Shown here in pieces: positions 1 through 5,907 of a DNA stretch of 8,468 nucleotides (position 1 is its first letter; each line of letters begins with the position of its first letter). Both the position numbers and the translations under genes were made by a program. The stretch is from Gammaproteobacteria bacterium (GTDB taxonomy: Bacteria > Pseudomonadota > Gammaproteobacteria > Nitrosococcales > Methylophagaceae). Location: NCBI GenBank assembly GCA_003645385.1, contig QNEY01000067.1, positions 1 through 8,468 on the forward strand, given 5' to 3'. The notes under the pieces were generated by a model that made no database searches, had not been told where the DNA came from, and saw nothing but the letters and a program-made list of their open reading frames with translations.

Positions 1-16
1 CAGCATGATCGCCAAC

Positions 17-901
17 TCATGGCTCTTGAGAGTCGACAGTAATACAGTATCCAATTGAGTGAGGGGCACAGAGCTGTCCATCAATCCAGATCGCATTACC
101 CAAACGTACATTATCTAACTTGCTACCTCCAAGATTTGCATTAGTGAGATCGGTGTAAGATAAATCGGCATTAGTCAGATCAGCATAACTTAAATCGGCA
201 TTTTTCAGATTACTTCCTAGCAATATAGTGTTTTGTAACTGGCTATAGTTTAGATTTGTAAATCGTAAATCAGCATAGGCAAGATCAGAACCTGTAAAGG
301 TAGTATTCATAAAATTAGATCCAATAAGCTGACTGTTTCTTAGTTGAGAATTTGTTAAATCTTTATTCTGAAGATTAAGCCTTGGCTTTAAACAGTTGCT
401 CCAGTTAACTTCAGGGGCTGCTGGTGCTAAACAATTCGCTAAGGAGATCGGTAGCTTCTTGGGAAAGATTAAAGCAAGTACTGTAATAATGCTTAGAACG
501 GAAAATGTGGCAACCAGCGGCCAGAATAAAAGAGGTTTTTGCTGACGGAACTTTAACATTAATTTGGTGCGTAGTTGCCGACGATAAATATCAAATTTAT
601 CTTCATCGGTGCGCCGATCTTTTACCCGACGTTTTGCTATTTGATCAGCTGCATTTTGCAGACGGCGATCAAAGCCATTACGTTCATCCAAATGCCGTTT
701 AGCCTTATCCATATCACCATTATTGCGGGGATGGAGCTCAGGCACACTTAATATGATGTGCCAGCTTTCCTGGTCTGGGCTGACTTCATCACTCATGGTT
801 AGACGACCAATGATGATGTCATTAGTAATCACAGAACCAGTAAATGGGCCTCTTATCGCGCCATGTTGGCGGGTATACCATAAAATGTTTTTCTTTTTCA
901 T
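17..901 (-). CDS. GYF-like, single-TM, pentapeptide-repeat protein
   Basis: A 294-residue protein. Residues 7-50 resemble a GYF_2/DUF4339-type fold, with an N-terminal WYT, a central RGPF and a closing W. Residues 60-120 are polar and very basic. One hydrophobic segment (about 124-147) is followed by KK, so the N-terminus is probably cytoplasmic and the C-terminal part periplasmic. Residues 175-269 are 19 uninterrupted pentapeptide repeats with Leu or Phe at every fifth position (L177 to L267), expected to form a right-handed quadrilateral beta-helix. Cys157/Cys170 before the helix and Cys278/Cys286 after it could form capping disulfides. The biochemical role is unknown; a scaffold or envelope role is inference. 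The gene is divergent from the fliK-like gene. Its ATG has only a weak AGAAAAAG upstream. The stop overlaps a possible ATG of a further minus-strand gene (ATGA at 20-17) running off the window. Confidence 0.85.
   Translation of the reverse strand: MKKKNILWYTRQHGAIRGPFTGSVITNDIIIGRLTMSDEVSPDQESWHIILSVPELHPRNNGDMDKAKRHLDERNGFDRRLQNAADQIAKRRVKDRRTDEDKFDIYRRQLRTKLMLKFRQQKPLLFWPLVATFSVLSIITVLALIFPKKLPISLANCLAPAAPEVNWSNCLKPRLNLQNKDLTNSQLRNSQLIGSNFMNTTFTGSDLAYADLRFTNLNYSQLQNTILLGSNLKNADLSYADLTNADLSYTDLTNANLGGSKLDNVRLGNAIWIDGQLCAPHSIGYCITVDSQEP
151..210 (-). repeat. 30-bp tandem repeat inside the pentapeptide coding region
   Basis: Two adjacent 30-base units (151-180 and 181-210) match at about 23 of 30 positions, including an identical TAAATCGGCA core. 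Thirty bases equal two pentapeptides, so this is probably a fairly recent in-frame duplication that lengthened the beta-helix by ten residues. Neighbouring units are more diverged. Confidence 0.5.
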
Positions 902-929
902 TATGCTTTTTCTAAGCCTGTCAGTTGCT

Positions 930-938
930 TGCTATACT
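930..938 (+). promoter_or_regulatory. Candidate extended -10 promoter for the fliK-like/flhB-like pair
   Basis: TGC-TATACT lies in the 72-bp gap between divergent genes. It matches an extended -10 (TGn plus a TATAAT-like hexamer) and would start transcription near 945, leaving a leader of about 30 nt before the GTG at 974. No good -35 hexamer is visible at 16-18 bp, which is typical of extended -10 promoters. No convincing promoter is seen for the minus-strand gene in the same gap. Confidence 0.4.
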
Positions 939-973
939 AGCATTGTGTAAAGCAAAAGTGGTTTGTTGTTATT

Positions 974-2356
974 GTGGATATTCAACAATTAGTAAAAACT
1001 CTGCCTGGATCGACACAGAATGTTCCTAATAGCGTGTCAGCTAATAGTCCTGTTCAGACATTAAAAGTGGGCCAACAACTGGCTGTAGAAATAGTAAAAG
1101 TACTTGCTGAGAATAGGGTGCTAGTACAAGAGTTTAATACTAAAAATAGTCAGCAATTTGATGTGGATGTATCGCAAACCACACAGCGCTATAAGGCAGG
1201 AGATAAATTAACGATGGATATCGTTAATTTGAAGCCATTGGAGATACAGTTAAAAGTTGATCAACCCCTTGCTCGCGAACAGATAATCATGGAGCGGATC
1301 CGTCAATTATTACCTCAGCAAATCGATAAGCCTGATTTGAATAGAGTGGTAAAAGCACTTCTGGGTCAACATTTACCAGACTCCGTACAACGTGAAATAC
1401 ATCAATTGCTTCAACATATAATAGATAAATCAGCATTAACACAGTCAAACGCATTAAAGAATGCGTTGGCATCATCTGGCGTTTTTACAGAAAAACAATT
1501 GATATCTCAGCCTGCAGTTATTAAGCAAGATTTTAAAGCCAATGTATTAAGAGTGATCGCTGCATTAGAAAGCGTTATTTCACAGGCTGATCCGAAGAAT
1601 AATATTAATACAAAAGCTACGCTTAACATCCTGCCTTCACTTGTTACTGCAGCTCTGACAGCAAATGGTAATAATCAATCACAATTATTGAGTGTTTTAT
1701 TATCCGGTCAAAGTCAGTCTTCATCAGCTACGAGTAGCTCACAAGCAGCAGTGCCACCGGTAATTACGAGTCCACAACAGGCTTTATCATTAATACAATT
1801 ACTGACTAAGACTGGGGGTATGGCTGAACAGCTTGTAGCAGCATCAGGTCGATTTACATCTGCTGAATTAAGTGAACTGAAAAATATGTTCAGGGAACTA
1901 GAGGGAGTACACAATAAACTACAACTCAACCAGTTATCTATGTTGAAGGAACCTGAGTCATCAACTTCAATTACAAGCTGGTTATTTGATGTGCCCATTA
2001 AAAATAAGCAAAATATTGATTTGCTACAGCTTCAAATTGATCAGGATAAAGAAAAGTCTGAAGATGGACAGGAAAATGATATTTGGAAGGTGCAACTCAG
2101 GCTTGATACCAAAAATTTGGGACCTGTTCAGGCAACAGTAACTTTATATGATCAGGATGTAAAAATAGTTTTTCGAGCACAAAGACACCAAAGTGCTGAA
2201 TTATTAACCGATAATTTAACTTCATTGCACGAAGCTCTGTCCAAGCTAGATGTTTCCATCAGCCATGTTAGCTGTAGTTGTGGAGAGGTCGCTCAACCAA
2301 TATTGACTGAACAGTACTCAACGAAAATAAACTCTTTAGTGGATATGATAGTGTGA
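974..2356 (+). CDS. fliK: FliK-family flagellar hook-length control protein
   Basis: A 460-residue protein with the architecture of FliK-like proteins. The N-terminal module (about 28-95) is a beta-rich, oligonucleotide-binding-like segment beginning KVGQQLAVEIV. The middle is long, Gln/Ser/Asn-rich and low in complexity (for example SGQSQSSSATSSSQ at 244-257). The C-terminal Flg_hook domain spans about 369-440, with the pattern WKVQLRLDTKNLGPVQATV, then FRAQ and a terminal VSCSCGEV. FliK proteins measure hook length and signal FlhB to switch export from hook to filament subunits. The GTG at 974 is the only plausible start near the upstream stop, and its Shine-Dalgarno is poor. The stop overlaps the start of an FlhB-domain gene by 4 nt. 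This may be a second FliK-like protein rather than the main one, because canonical fliK normally lies beside fliL/fliM, which are not visible here. Confidence 0.75.
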   Translation: MDIQQLVKTLPGSTQNVPNSVSANSPVQTLKVGQQLAVEIVKVLAENRVLVQEFNTKNSQQFDVDVSQTTQRYKAGDKLTMDIVNLKPLEIQLKVDQPLAREQIIMERIRQLLPQQIDKPDLNRVVKALLGQHLPDSVQREIHQLLQHIIDKSALTQSNALKNALASSGVFTEKQLISQPAVIKQDFKANVLRVIAALESVISQADPKNNINTKATLNILPSLVTAALTANGNNQSQLLSVLLSGQSQSSSATSSSQAAVPPVITSPQQALSLIQLLTKTGGMAEQLVAASGRFTSAELSELKNMFRELEGVHNKLQLNQLSMLKEPESSTSITSWLFDVPIKNKQNIDLLQLQIDQDKEKSEDGQENDIWKVQLRLDTKNLGPVQATVTLYDQDVKIVFRAQRHQSAELLTDNLTSLHEALSKLDVSISHVSCSCGEVAQPILTEQYSTKINSLVDMIV

Positions 2357-2637
2357 GCTTGAATGAGCCTATGCGGGCAGTAGCACTGAAATATGATGGT
2401 GAAAATGCACCGGTTGTCACAGCGACTGGTGAAGGTAAAATTGCTGAAGAAATTGTTCGTATTGCACGAGAACATGGCATACCCTTGCGGGAAGATGCCA
2501 TGTTGGCCGAGTTATTAAGTGAACTCGAGCTAGGTGAAGAGATCCCGCAAATATTGTATAGGGTGATCGCTGAGGTAATTGCATTCGCATACCTTGTTTC
2601 AGGCAAAGCTCCTGTAATAAAAGATAAAAATTCTTAA
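2353..2637 (+). CDS. Stand-alone FlhB cytoplasmic-domain protein (FlhB2/FlhX-like)
   Basis: A 94-residue soluble protein matching only the C-terminal cytoplasmic domain of FlhB (EscU/YscU/HrcU export-switch family). It starts RAVALKYDGENAPVV at residue 8, continues with IAEEIVRIAREHGIPL and ends with the family signature LGEEIPQILYRVIAEVIAFAYLV. FlhB's four transmembrane helices are absent. So is the self-cleavage site NPTH: homology begins just after where PTH would be, so it resembles the cleaved product. Related solo domains (FlhX in epsilonproteobacteria, YlqH in Bacillus) are known, and FlhX can substitute for the cleaved FlhB domain. The GTG start overlaps the preceding TGA (GTGA, 2353-2356), which points to translational coupling. 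An internal ATG at 2371 is possible but would remove little of the domain. Confidence 0.8.
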   Translation: MSLNEPMRAVALKYDGENAPVVTATGEGKIAEEIVRIAREHGIPLREDAMLAELLSELELGEEIPQILYRVIAEVIAFAYLVSGKAPVIKDKNS

Positions 2638-2804
2638 AAGTGTGATGTATTTAACAGTTTTAAGTGGGTAGTCCTGTGCGTCAAAATAATAGAACTTTAT
2701 AGTTTAGATTATAAAAATGTTATTAAGTGTTGATTTTTATAAATAAAACATATATCGTCTTCCCATGTCTAAAGTGAACCACGTGGTGTAGTGATTTAGA
2801 GCTG
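2638..2804. other. AT-rich spacer upstream of the GGDEF/EAL gene
   Basis: A 167-bp non-coding spacer, very AT-rich around 2690-2755. It probably holds the promoter of the downstream gene, but no hexamer pair has good spacing: TTGATT at 2730-2735 is followed by TATATC only 15 bp away. No hairpin plus T-run terminator is visible after the FlhB-domain gene, so read-through into the next gene is possible. Confidence 0.4.
2778..2787. promoter_or_regulatory. Perfect 10-bp palindrome ACCACGTGGT before the GGDEF/EAL gene
   Basis: ACCACGTGGT is exactly self-complementary and ends 17 bp before the ATG at 2805. It is GC-rich inside an AT-rich spacer. It could be an operator for a dimeric regulator or a small hairpin in the leader. 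The cognate factor is unknown and chance occurrence is possible. Confidence 0.3.
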
Positions 2805-4646
2805 ATGGAAGTCTTGAGCAATAATATGATGGGATTTGTTACTGAGATTCCGAAAAAACAGAAAGTCGATCCGATAACAGGATCTGATGTTGCTGACCTA
2901 CTCAGTTCTAAAATAATCGTCGCTGGTGCCAGCATTTCTGATGTTGCATTTATGACAACCATGTTGGAAATTAGTGGGTTTACTGATATCACGACAGCTC
3001 ATAATGGTGAAAAAGTGATGGATCGCCTACGCACTGGGATCCACAATGATATTTGTGATGTTGATCTTGTTGTTTTGGATACCAACCTTTCAGATATGAC
3101 CGCTCGTGATCTTCGCTTGGTTATGGACCAATTTGATGAATGGCGTCTTATCCCGATTATTTCATTAACTCAAGAGTCACAATGGGACCATGCCCAAGCC
3201 TTGACAGACTTAGGGCACGGCGTCACATCATTGTTATATCACCCCCTCACGGCTGAATCATTTCCACCTTCAGTGATGACTGCCCTTGCGGTGAAAAAAG
3301 AACGTGATCAAACATACCAACGCCAATTACAGTTAGAAGATGAGGTCGCTAATCTAAAAGTGATGGAAGCTCGGTTGCAGTTTTCAGTTGACCATGATGA
3401 ATTAACTGGTCTTTCTAACCGTCGTAGATTAGAGCAGGCAATAGAGTTAAGTCTCATTCAAGCACGTAATTTCAATACCAACAGTGTTTTGCTCTATATT
3501 GACTTGGATCGATTTAAAGTTCTAAACGATTCTGAAGGGCATGCTGCTGGTGACGCATTGTTAGTACAAGTGGCCAATTCGTTAAGAGGCTTTTTTGCAG
3601 CTCAGGATACCTTGGTACGCATTGGTTCTGATGAATTTTCCGTCTTGATAGATAATATCAACACGCAACAGGCAATAGAGAAGGCAGAGCAAGTACGCTC
3701 AATGCTTGATGGCTATAGTTTTGAACATATGGGTAATCATTATCATTTGTCGGCAAGTATCGGTGTCAAATTGATTGATGCAGATAAAGAATTGATTGCA
3801 ACTGACATTCTGACTCATGCTAATCAGGCCTGTTATACCGCACAAGAACGTGGTCGGAATCGTATTCATCTATATAGCCCTCAAGATAACGAAATGCATA
3901 CTCTTCGACACAGTGTTCAGTGGGCACCTCGAATTAGATCAGCATTAAAAAATGAAAACTTTCTTTTAGAATTTCAACCCATACACGCTGTTGAAACAAA
4001 CGAAATCAGTCATTATGAATGTTTAATTCGGATGAAAGGCGAAGATAAGACAATCTACTATCCCAATGAATTTATACCGGTAGCCGAAGCTATGGGCTTA
4101 GTTCAACAAATTGATTTATGGGTAGTAAATCATGTTTTTGACTTGATGGGCTCGATGCCAGCACATATCTCATTTACCATAAACTTATCAGGCAATATTT
4201 TCCTTGATCATCAGCTTTTTCCCTTAGTGGAAAGAAAACTGGCACAAACAGGAGTTGACCCAGATAGAATTGTATTTGAAATTACTGAAACTGCTGCAAT
4301 CTCTAATTTTGAGCAAACTAAGGACAAGGTCAATCAGCTACGTTCATTAGGGTTCCGATTTGCATTAGATGATTTTGGATCAGGCTTTAATTCATATAGT
4401 TACTTGAAACATTTTCCAGTGGATATTCTGAAAATTGATGGTGGCTTTATTACTGATTTGGAAAACGATGAGGTTGATCAATTATTGGTGAAATCAATGA
4501 TTGATATTGCTCACAGCTTGGGTAAAAAAACAGTTGCTGAATATGTTGAGAAGCAAAGTACAATGGATCTACTCAAAAGACTCGGTATTGACTATATTCA
4601 AGGATTTTTAGTCGGAAAACCAAAGAAACAACTACTCGATCATTAA
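2805..4646 (+). CDS. Pseudo-receiver/GGDEF/EAL cyclic-di-GMP signalling protein
   Basis: A 613-residue cytoplasmic protein with three domains. Residues 36-160 form a receiver-like fold: the central Asp92 (LVVLD) is kept, but the acidic pair is replaced by AGAS and the usual Lys-Pro is His-Pro (146-147), so normal phosphorylation is doubtful. A coiled linker follows (165-192). The GGDEF domain (193-358) has DELTGLSNRR and DLDRFKVLND, but the signature is GSDEF (274-278) and the RxxD inhibitory site is AxxD. The EAL domain (370-610) reads ECLIR at 405-409 instead of EALLR, yet keeps Asn460, Glu492/Glu495, Asp522-Asp523 (DDFGSGF), Lys543, Glu579 and Gln599, the expected metal and catalytic set. 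Inference: an active cyclic-di-GMP phosphodiesterase with a weak or regulatory GGDEF domain. Its location suggests a role in flagellar behaviour. The start could also be the ATG at 2826 or 2829. It ends tail to tail with the DUF2802 gene. Confidence 0.88.
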   Translation: MEVLSNNMMGFVTEIPKKQKVDPITGSDVADLLSSKIIVAGASISDVAFMTTMLEISGFTDITTAHNGEKVMDRLRTGIHNDICDVDLVVLDTNLSDMTARDLRLVMDQFDEWRLIPIISLTQESQWDHAQALTDLGHGVTSLLYHPLTAESFPPSVMTALAVKKERDQTYQRQLQLEDEVANLKVMEARLQFSVDHDELTGLSNRRRLEQAIELSLIQARNFNTNSVLLYIDLDRFKVLNDSEGHAAGDALLVQVANSLRGFFAAQDTLVRIGSDEFSVLIDNINTQQAIEKAEQVRSMLDGYSFEHMGNHYHLSASIGVKLIDADKELIATDILTHANQACYTAQERGRNRIHLYSPQDNEMHTLRHSVQWAPRIRSALKNENFLLEFQPIHAVETNEISHYECLIRMKGEDKTIYYPNEFIPVAEAMGLVQQIDLWVVNHVFDLMGSMPAHISFTINLSGNIFLDHQLFPLVERKLAQTGVDPDRIVFEITETAAISNFEQTKDKVNQLRSLGFRFALDDFGSGFNSYSYLKHFPVDILKIDGGFITDLENDEVDQLLVKSMIDIAHSLGKKTVAEYVEKQSTMDLLKRLGIDYIQGFLVGKPKKQLLDH

Positions 4647-5032
4647 TGTAGGTCTTGATTAACGGTTTGCTGATCATTGCCATGCATACGATTAATCAAG
4701 TGAGCTTCTTCATCACTAAGATTACAATTATCAATAAGTTGATTAACTGCAACACCTTTTCTGGCTAATCGAATTGCATGGTCATAACCGTGCTGTGGTG
4801 ACATACCTAAATCTAAGGTGTTTTGATATTCTTTTATCTGGGTCAAGGTTTGTTCAAATTGAATGATCCGATCATCTGTACCAACTGCACCGGCACATAA
4901 CGCAGATAATTGGTTTTGTAGGTCGGCAATCTTTTGCGTGTGTTGTTGATTAAGTTTAAATAGACGGAAAGATGCATGTGCAATAATCAGGGTCAATAAT
5001 AAACTACCAATAGCAATAAATAATGTGGTCAT
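4643..5032 (-). CDS. DUF2802 protein, membrane-anchored, chemotaxis-operon tail
   Basis: A 129-residue protein. An N-terminal hydrophobic helix (about residues 3-20, TLFIAIGSLLLTLIIAH) is followed by a coiled-coil-prone region (KLNQQHTQKIADLQNQL). A C-terminal block, CAGAVGTDDRIIQFEQTL then YDHAIRLARKGVAVNQLIDNC and LSDEEAHLINRMHG, matches the DUF2802 family, usually encoded just after cheW in Pseudomonas-type che operons. Its role is not established; a helix-turn-helix-like C-terminus has been a common impression but is inference here. The start at 5032 was chosen because GGA of the AAAGGAA site lies 9 nt upstream; the ATG at 5038 would leave only 3 nt. It follows the small charged peptide gene and shares the TTAA stop overlap with the convergent GGDEF/EAL gene. 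Confidence 0.8.
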   Translation of the reverse strand: MTTLFIAIGSLLLTLIIAHASFRLFKLNQQHTQKIADLQNQLSALCAGAVGTDDRIIQFEQTLTQIKEYQNTLDLGMSPQHGYDHAIRLARKGVAVNQLIDNCNLSDEEAHLINRMHGNDQQTVNQDLH

Positions 5033-5040
5033 GAACATGG

Positions 5041-5047
5041 TTCCTTT
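5041..5047 (-). promoter_or_regulatory. Shine-Dalgarno AAAGGAA for the DUF2802 gene
   Basis: A clear purine-rich site. Its spacing favours the second ATG (5032, 9 nt from GGA) over the first (5038, 3 nt), which sets the start chosen for the DUF2802 gene. Confidence 0.5.
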
Positions 5048-5062
5048 TATTCTTGGTTTGTC

Positions 5063-5239
5063 TCAAACATATTCATCAAACAAACCTTGTTGTTTTCTCT
5101 TAGTTGTATCATCATCTTCTTTTTGATCCAACTCTGATGGATTCTGTTTCTTTTTGGGTTCTCTACGTTTATCCTCAGGTGGTGGATCTACCAGTGGAGA
5201 GGGTGTGACAGCTGGGGTTGGTTTAATTTCTTCAGCCAT
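5063..5239 (-). CDS. 58-residue proline/charge-rich small protein between cheW and the DUF2802 gene
   Basis: The ATG lies 7 nt after the cheW stop, giving MAEEIKPTPAVTPSPL and ending GLFDEYV. Of 58 residues, 9 are Pro, 14 Asp/Glu and 11 Lys/Arg, and there are no Cys or Trp residues, no hydrophobic segment and no signal peptide, so it is predicted to be disordered and soluble. I do not recognise a named family. The hydrophobic tail LFDEYV contrasts with the rest and could be a short docking motif (inference). It has no good Shine-Dalgarno of its own, so translation may be coupled to cheW termination. The reading frame stays open upstream into cheW (to 5302), but that part is the out-of-frame shadow of cheW. 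The tight position between two conserved operon genes supports it being real. Confidence 0.6.
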   Translation of the reverse strand: MAEEIKPTPAVTPSPLVDPPPEDKRREPKKKQNPSELDQKEDDDTTKRKQQGLFDEYV

Positions 5240-5246
5240 TTCATAA

Positions 5247-5723
5247 TCAAAAACTGGAAAACTCAGAAATTTCTTCTTCACTGAGAAATTTATTGACATC
5301 AACTAATATTAATAAACTATCATCTCGGCTACTAACACCTTGAATATAGTGAGAGCTATCATCTTTACCGACATTGGGGGCTGTCTCAATTTCAGATTGG
5401 CGCAAATAAACAACTTCAGCGACACTGTCTACCAACATCCCAATAACATTGCCATCGACTTCGACGATAATGATGCGTGATAGATCGTCTGATTCTTTAG
5501 ACATTAGTCCGAAACGTCGACGAGTATCAATTACTGTAACTACGTTACCACGCAAATTGATAATGCCAATAACATAGTCAGGAGCACCTGGTACTGGTGC
5601 TATTTCAGTTATTCGAAGTACTTCCTGCACTTGCATCACATTTATGCCATAGTTCTCACCTTCTAGGTGAAAAGTTACCCATTGCAATACAGGATCATTT
5701 GCAACTTTGTCTTGTTGACTTAT
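5247..5723 (-). CDS. cheW: Chemotaxis coupling protein CheW
   Basis: A CheW-domain protein (158 residues from ATA, 146 from the internal TTG at 5687). It bridges receptors and CheA. Conserved blocks are DPVLQWVTFHLE, YGINVMQVQEVLR, APVPGAPDYVIGIINLRG, VVTVIDTRRRFG, GMLVDSVAEVVYLRQSEIE and the final ILVDVNKFL, all very close to Pseudomonas-operon CheW. In frame, homology extends upstream of the TTG (SQQDKVANDPVL), with no ATG, GTG or CTG before the stop at 5738-5736. An AAGGA site (5737-5733) sits 9 nt before an ATA codon exactly where the family's MSQQ-like start would be. The start is therefore taken as ATA at 5723, or an ATG that has mutated. A sigma54 promoter lies upstream and the small charged-peptide gene follows. 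Confidence 0.88.
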   Translation of the reverse strand: MSQQDKVANDPVLQWVTFHLEGENYGINVMQVQEVLRITEIAPVPGAPDYVIGIINLRGNVVTVIDTRRRFGLMSKESDDLSRIIIVEVDGNVIGMLVDSVAEVVYLRQSEIETAPNVGKDDSSHYIQGVSSRDDSLLILVDVNKFLSEEEISEFSSF

Positions 5724-5732
5724 CTTTTTATA

Positions 5733-5737
5733 TCCTT
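5733..5737 (-). promoter_or_regulatory. Shine-Dalgarno AAGGA for cheW
   Basis: AAGGA followed by 9 nt and then ATA-AGT-CAA. It supports initiation at the ATA rather than at the TTG 36 nt further on, which has no Shine-Dalgarno-like sequence before it. Confidence 0.5.
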
Positions 5738-5811
5738 ACCATCAGTATTTACAATTCGCGTTATAAAGCGATTTTGTCAAAATGCTGGCACAAAAGTTTT
5801 TACTATTAACA

Positions 5812-5827
5812 TGCAGTGTTCGTGCCA
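5812..5827 (-). promoter_or_regulatory. Sigma54 (RpoN) promoter upstream of cheW
   Basis: On the minus strand, TGGCACGAACACTGCA has the sigma54 form: a perfect -24 element TGGCACG, GG and GC separated by exactly 10 bases, and a -12 element CTGCA that differs from TTGCA at one base. Transcription would start near 5801, giving a leader of about 78 nt before cheW. It lies wholly in the motD-cheW spacer. Sigma54 promoters need an enhancer-binding activator; in polar flagellates FleQ or FlrC type activators fill this role (established for the class, inferred here). It would give cheW, the small peptide and the DUF2802 gene their own transcription start. Confidence 0.75.
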
Positions 5828-5907
5828 GAGTAAAGTAGCATTGATTCAGTGTCACTTGTCAGCCTTGGATAACATGTTCTAAATAGGCATGGAGCAATGT
5901 TATTAGC

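Noticed and set aside
1..20. Possible start of another minus-strand gene (ATG at 20-18 overlapping the pentapeptide stop)
   Set aside because: Only six codons are visible before the window ends; a 4-nt overlap alone is not enough to call a gene.
505..950. Plus-strand open frames of 65 and 75 codons (505-702 and 723-950) antisense to the pentapeptide gene
   Set aside because: They lie opposite a well-supported gene, have no family resemblance, and look like its shadow.
2665..2679. Second GG-N10-GC pattern (TGGGTAGTCCTGTGC), a possible sigma54 site upstream of the GGDEF/EAL gene
   Set aside because: Spacing fits, but the -24 element lacks the CAC of TGGCAC and the -12 is GTGC, so it is too weak to call.
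2760..2800. Sigma28-like promoter (TAAAG plus GTGATTTA) before the GGDEF/EAL gene
   Set aside because: The -10 part matches GCCGATAA poorly and the spacing is off.
5761..5783. TTGACA (-35-like) and the ATTTTG-A-CAAAAT inverted repeat in the cheW leader
   Set aside because: No -10 hexamer lies at 16-18 bp, and the short AT-rich repeat could be chance; the sigma54 element explains the spacer better.
5597..5882. Plus-strand frames of about 70 codons over the cheW start and spacer
   Set aside because: They overlap the cheW N-terminus and the sigma54 promoter on the other strand, with Cys/Phe-rich translations and no domain.
5880..5907. ATAACAT/ATGTTAT inverted repeat after motD as a terminator
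   Set aside because: Seven-base arms with a loop of about 20 nt and no following T-run do not make a convincing intrinsic terminator.
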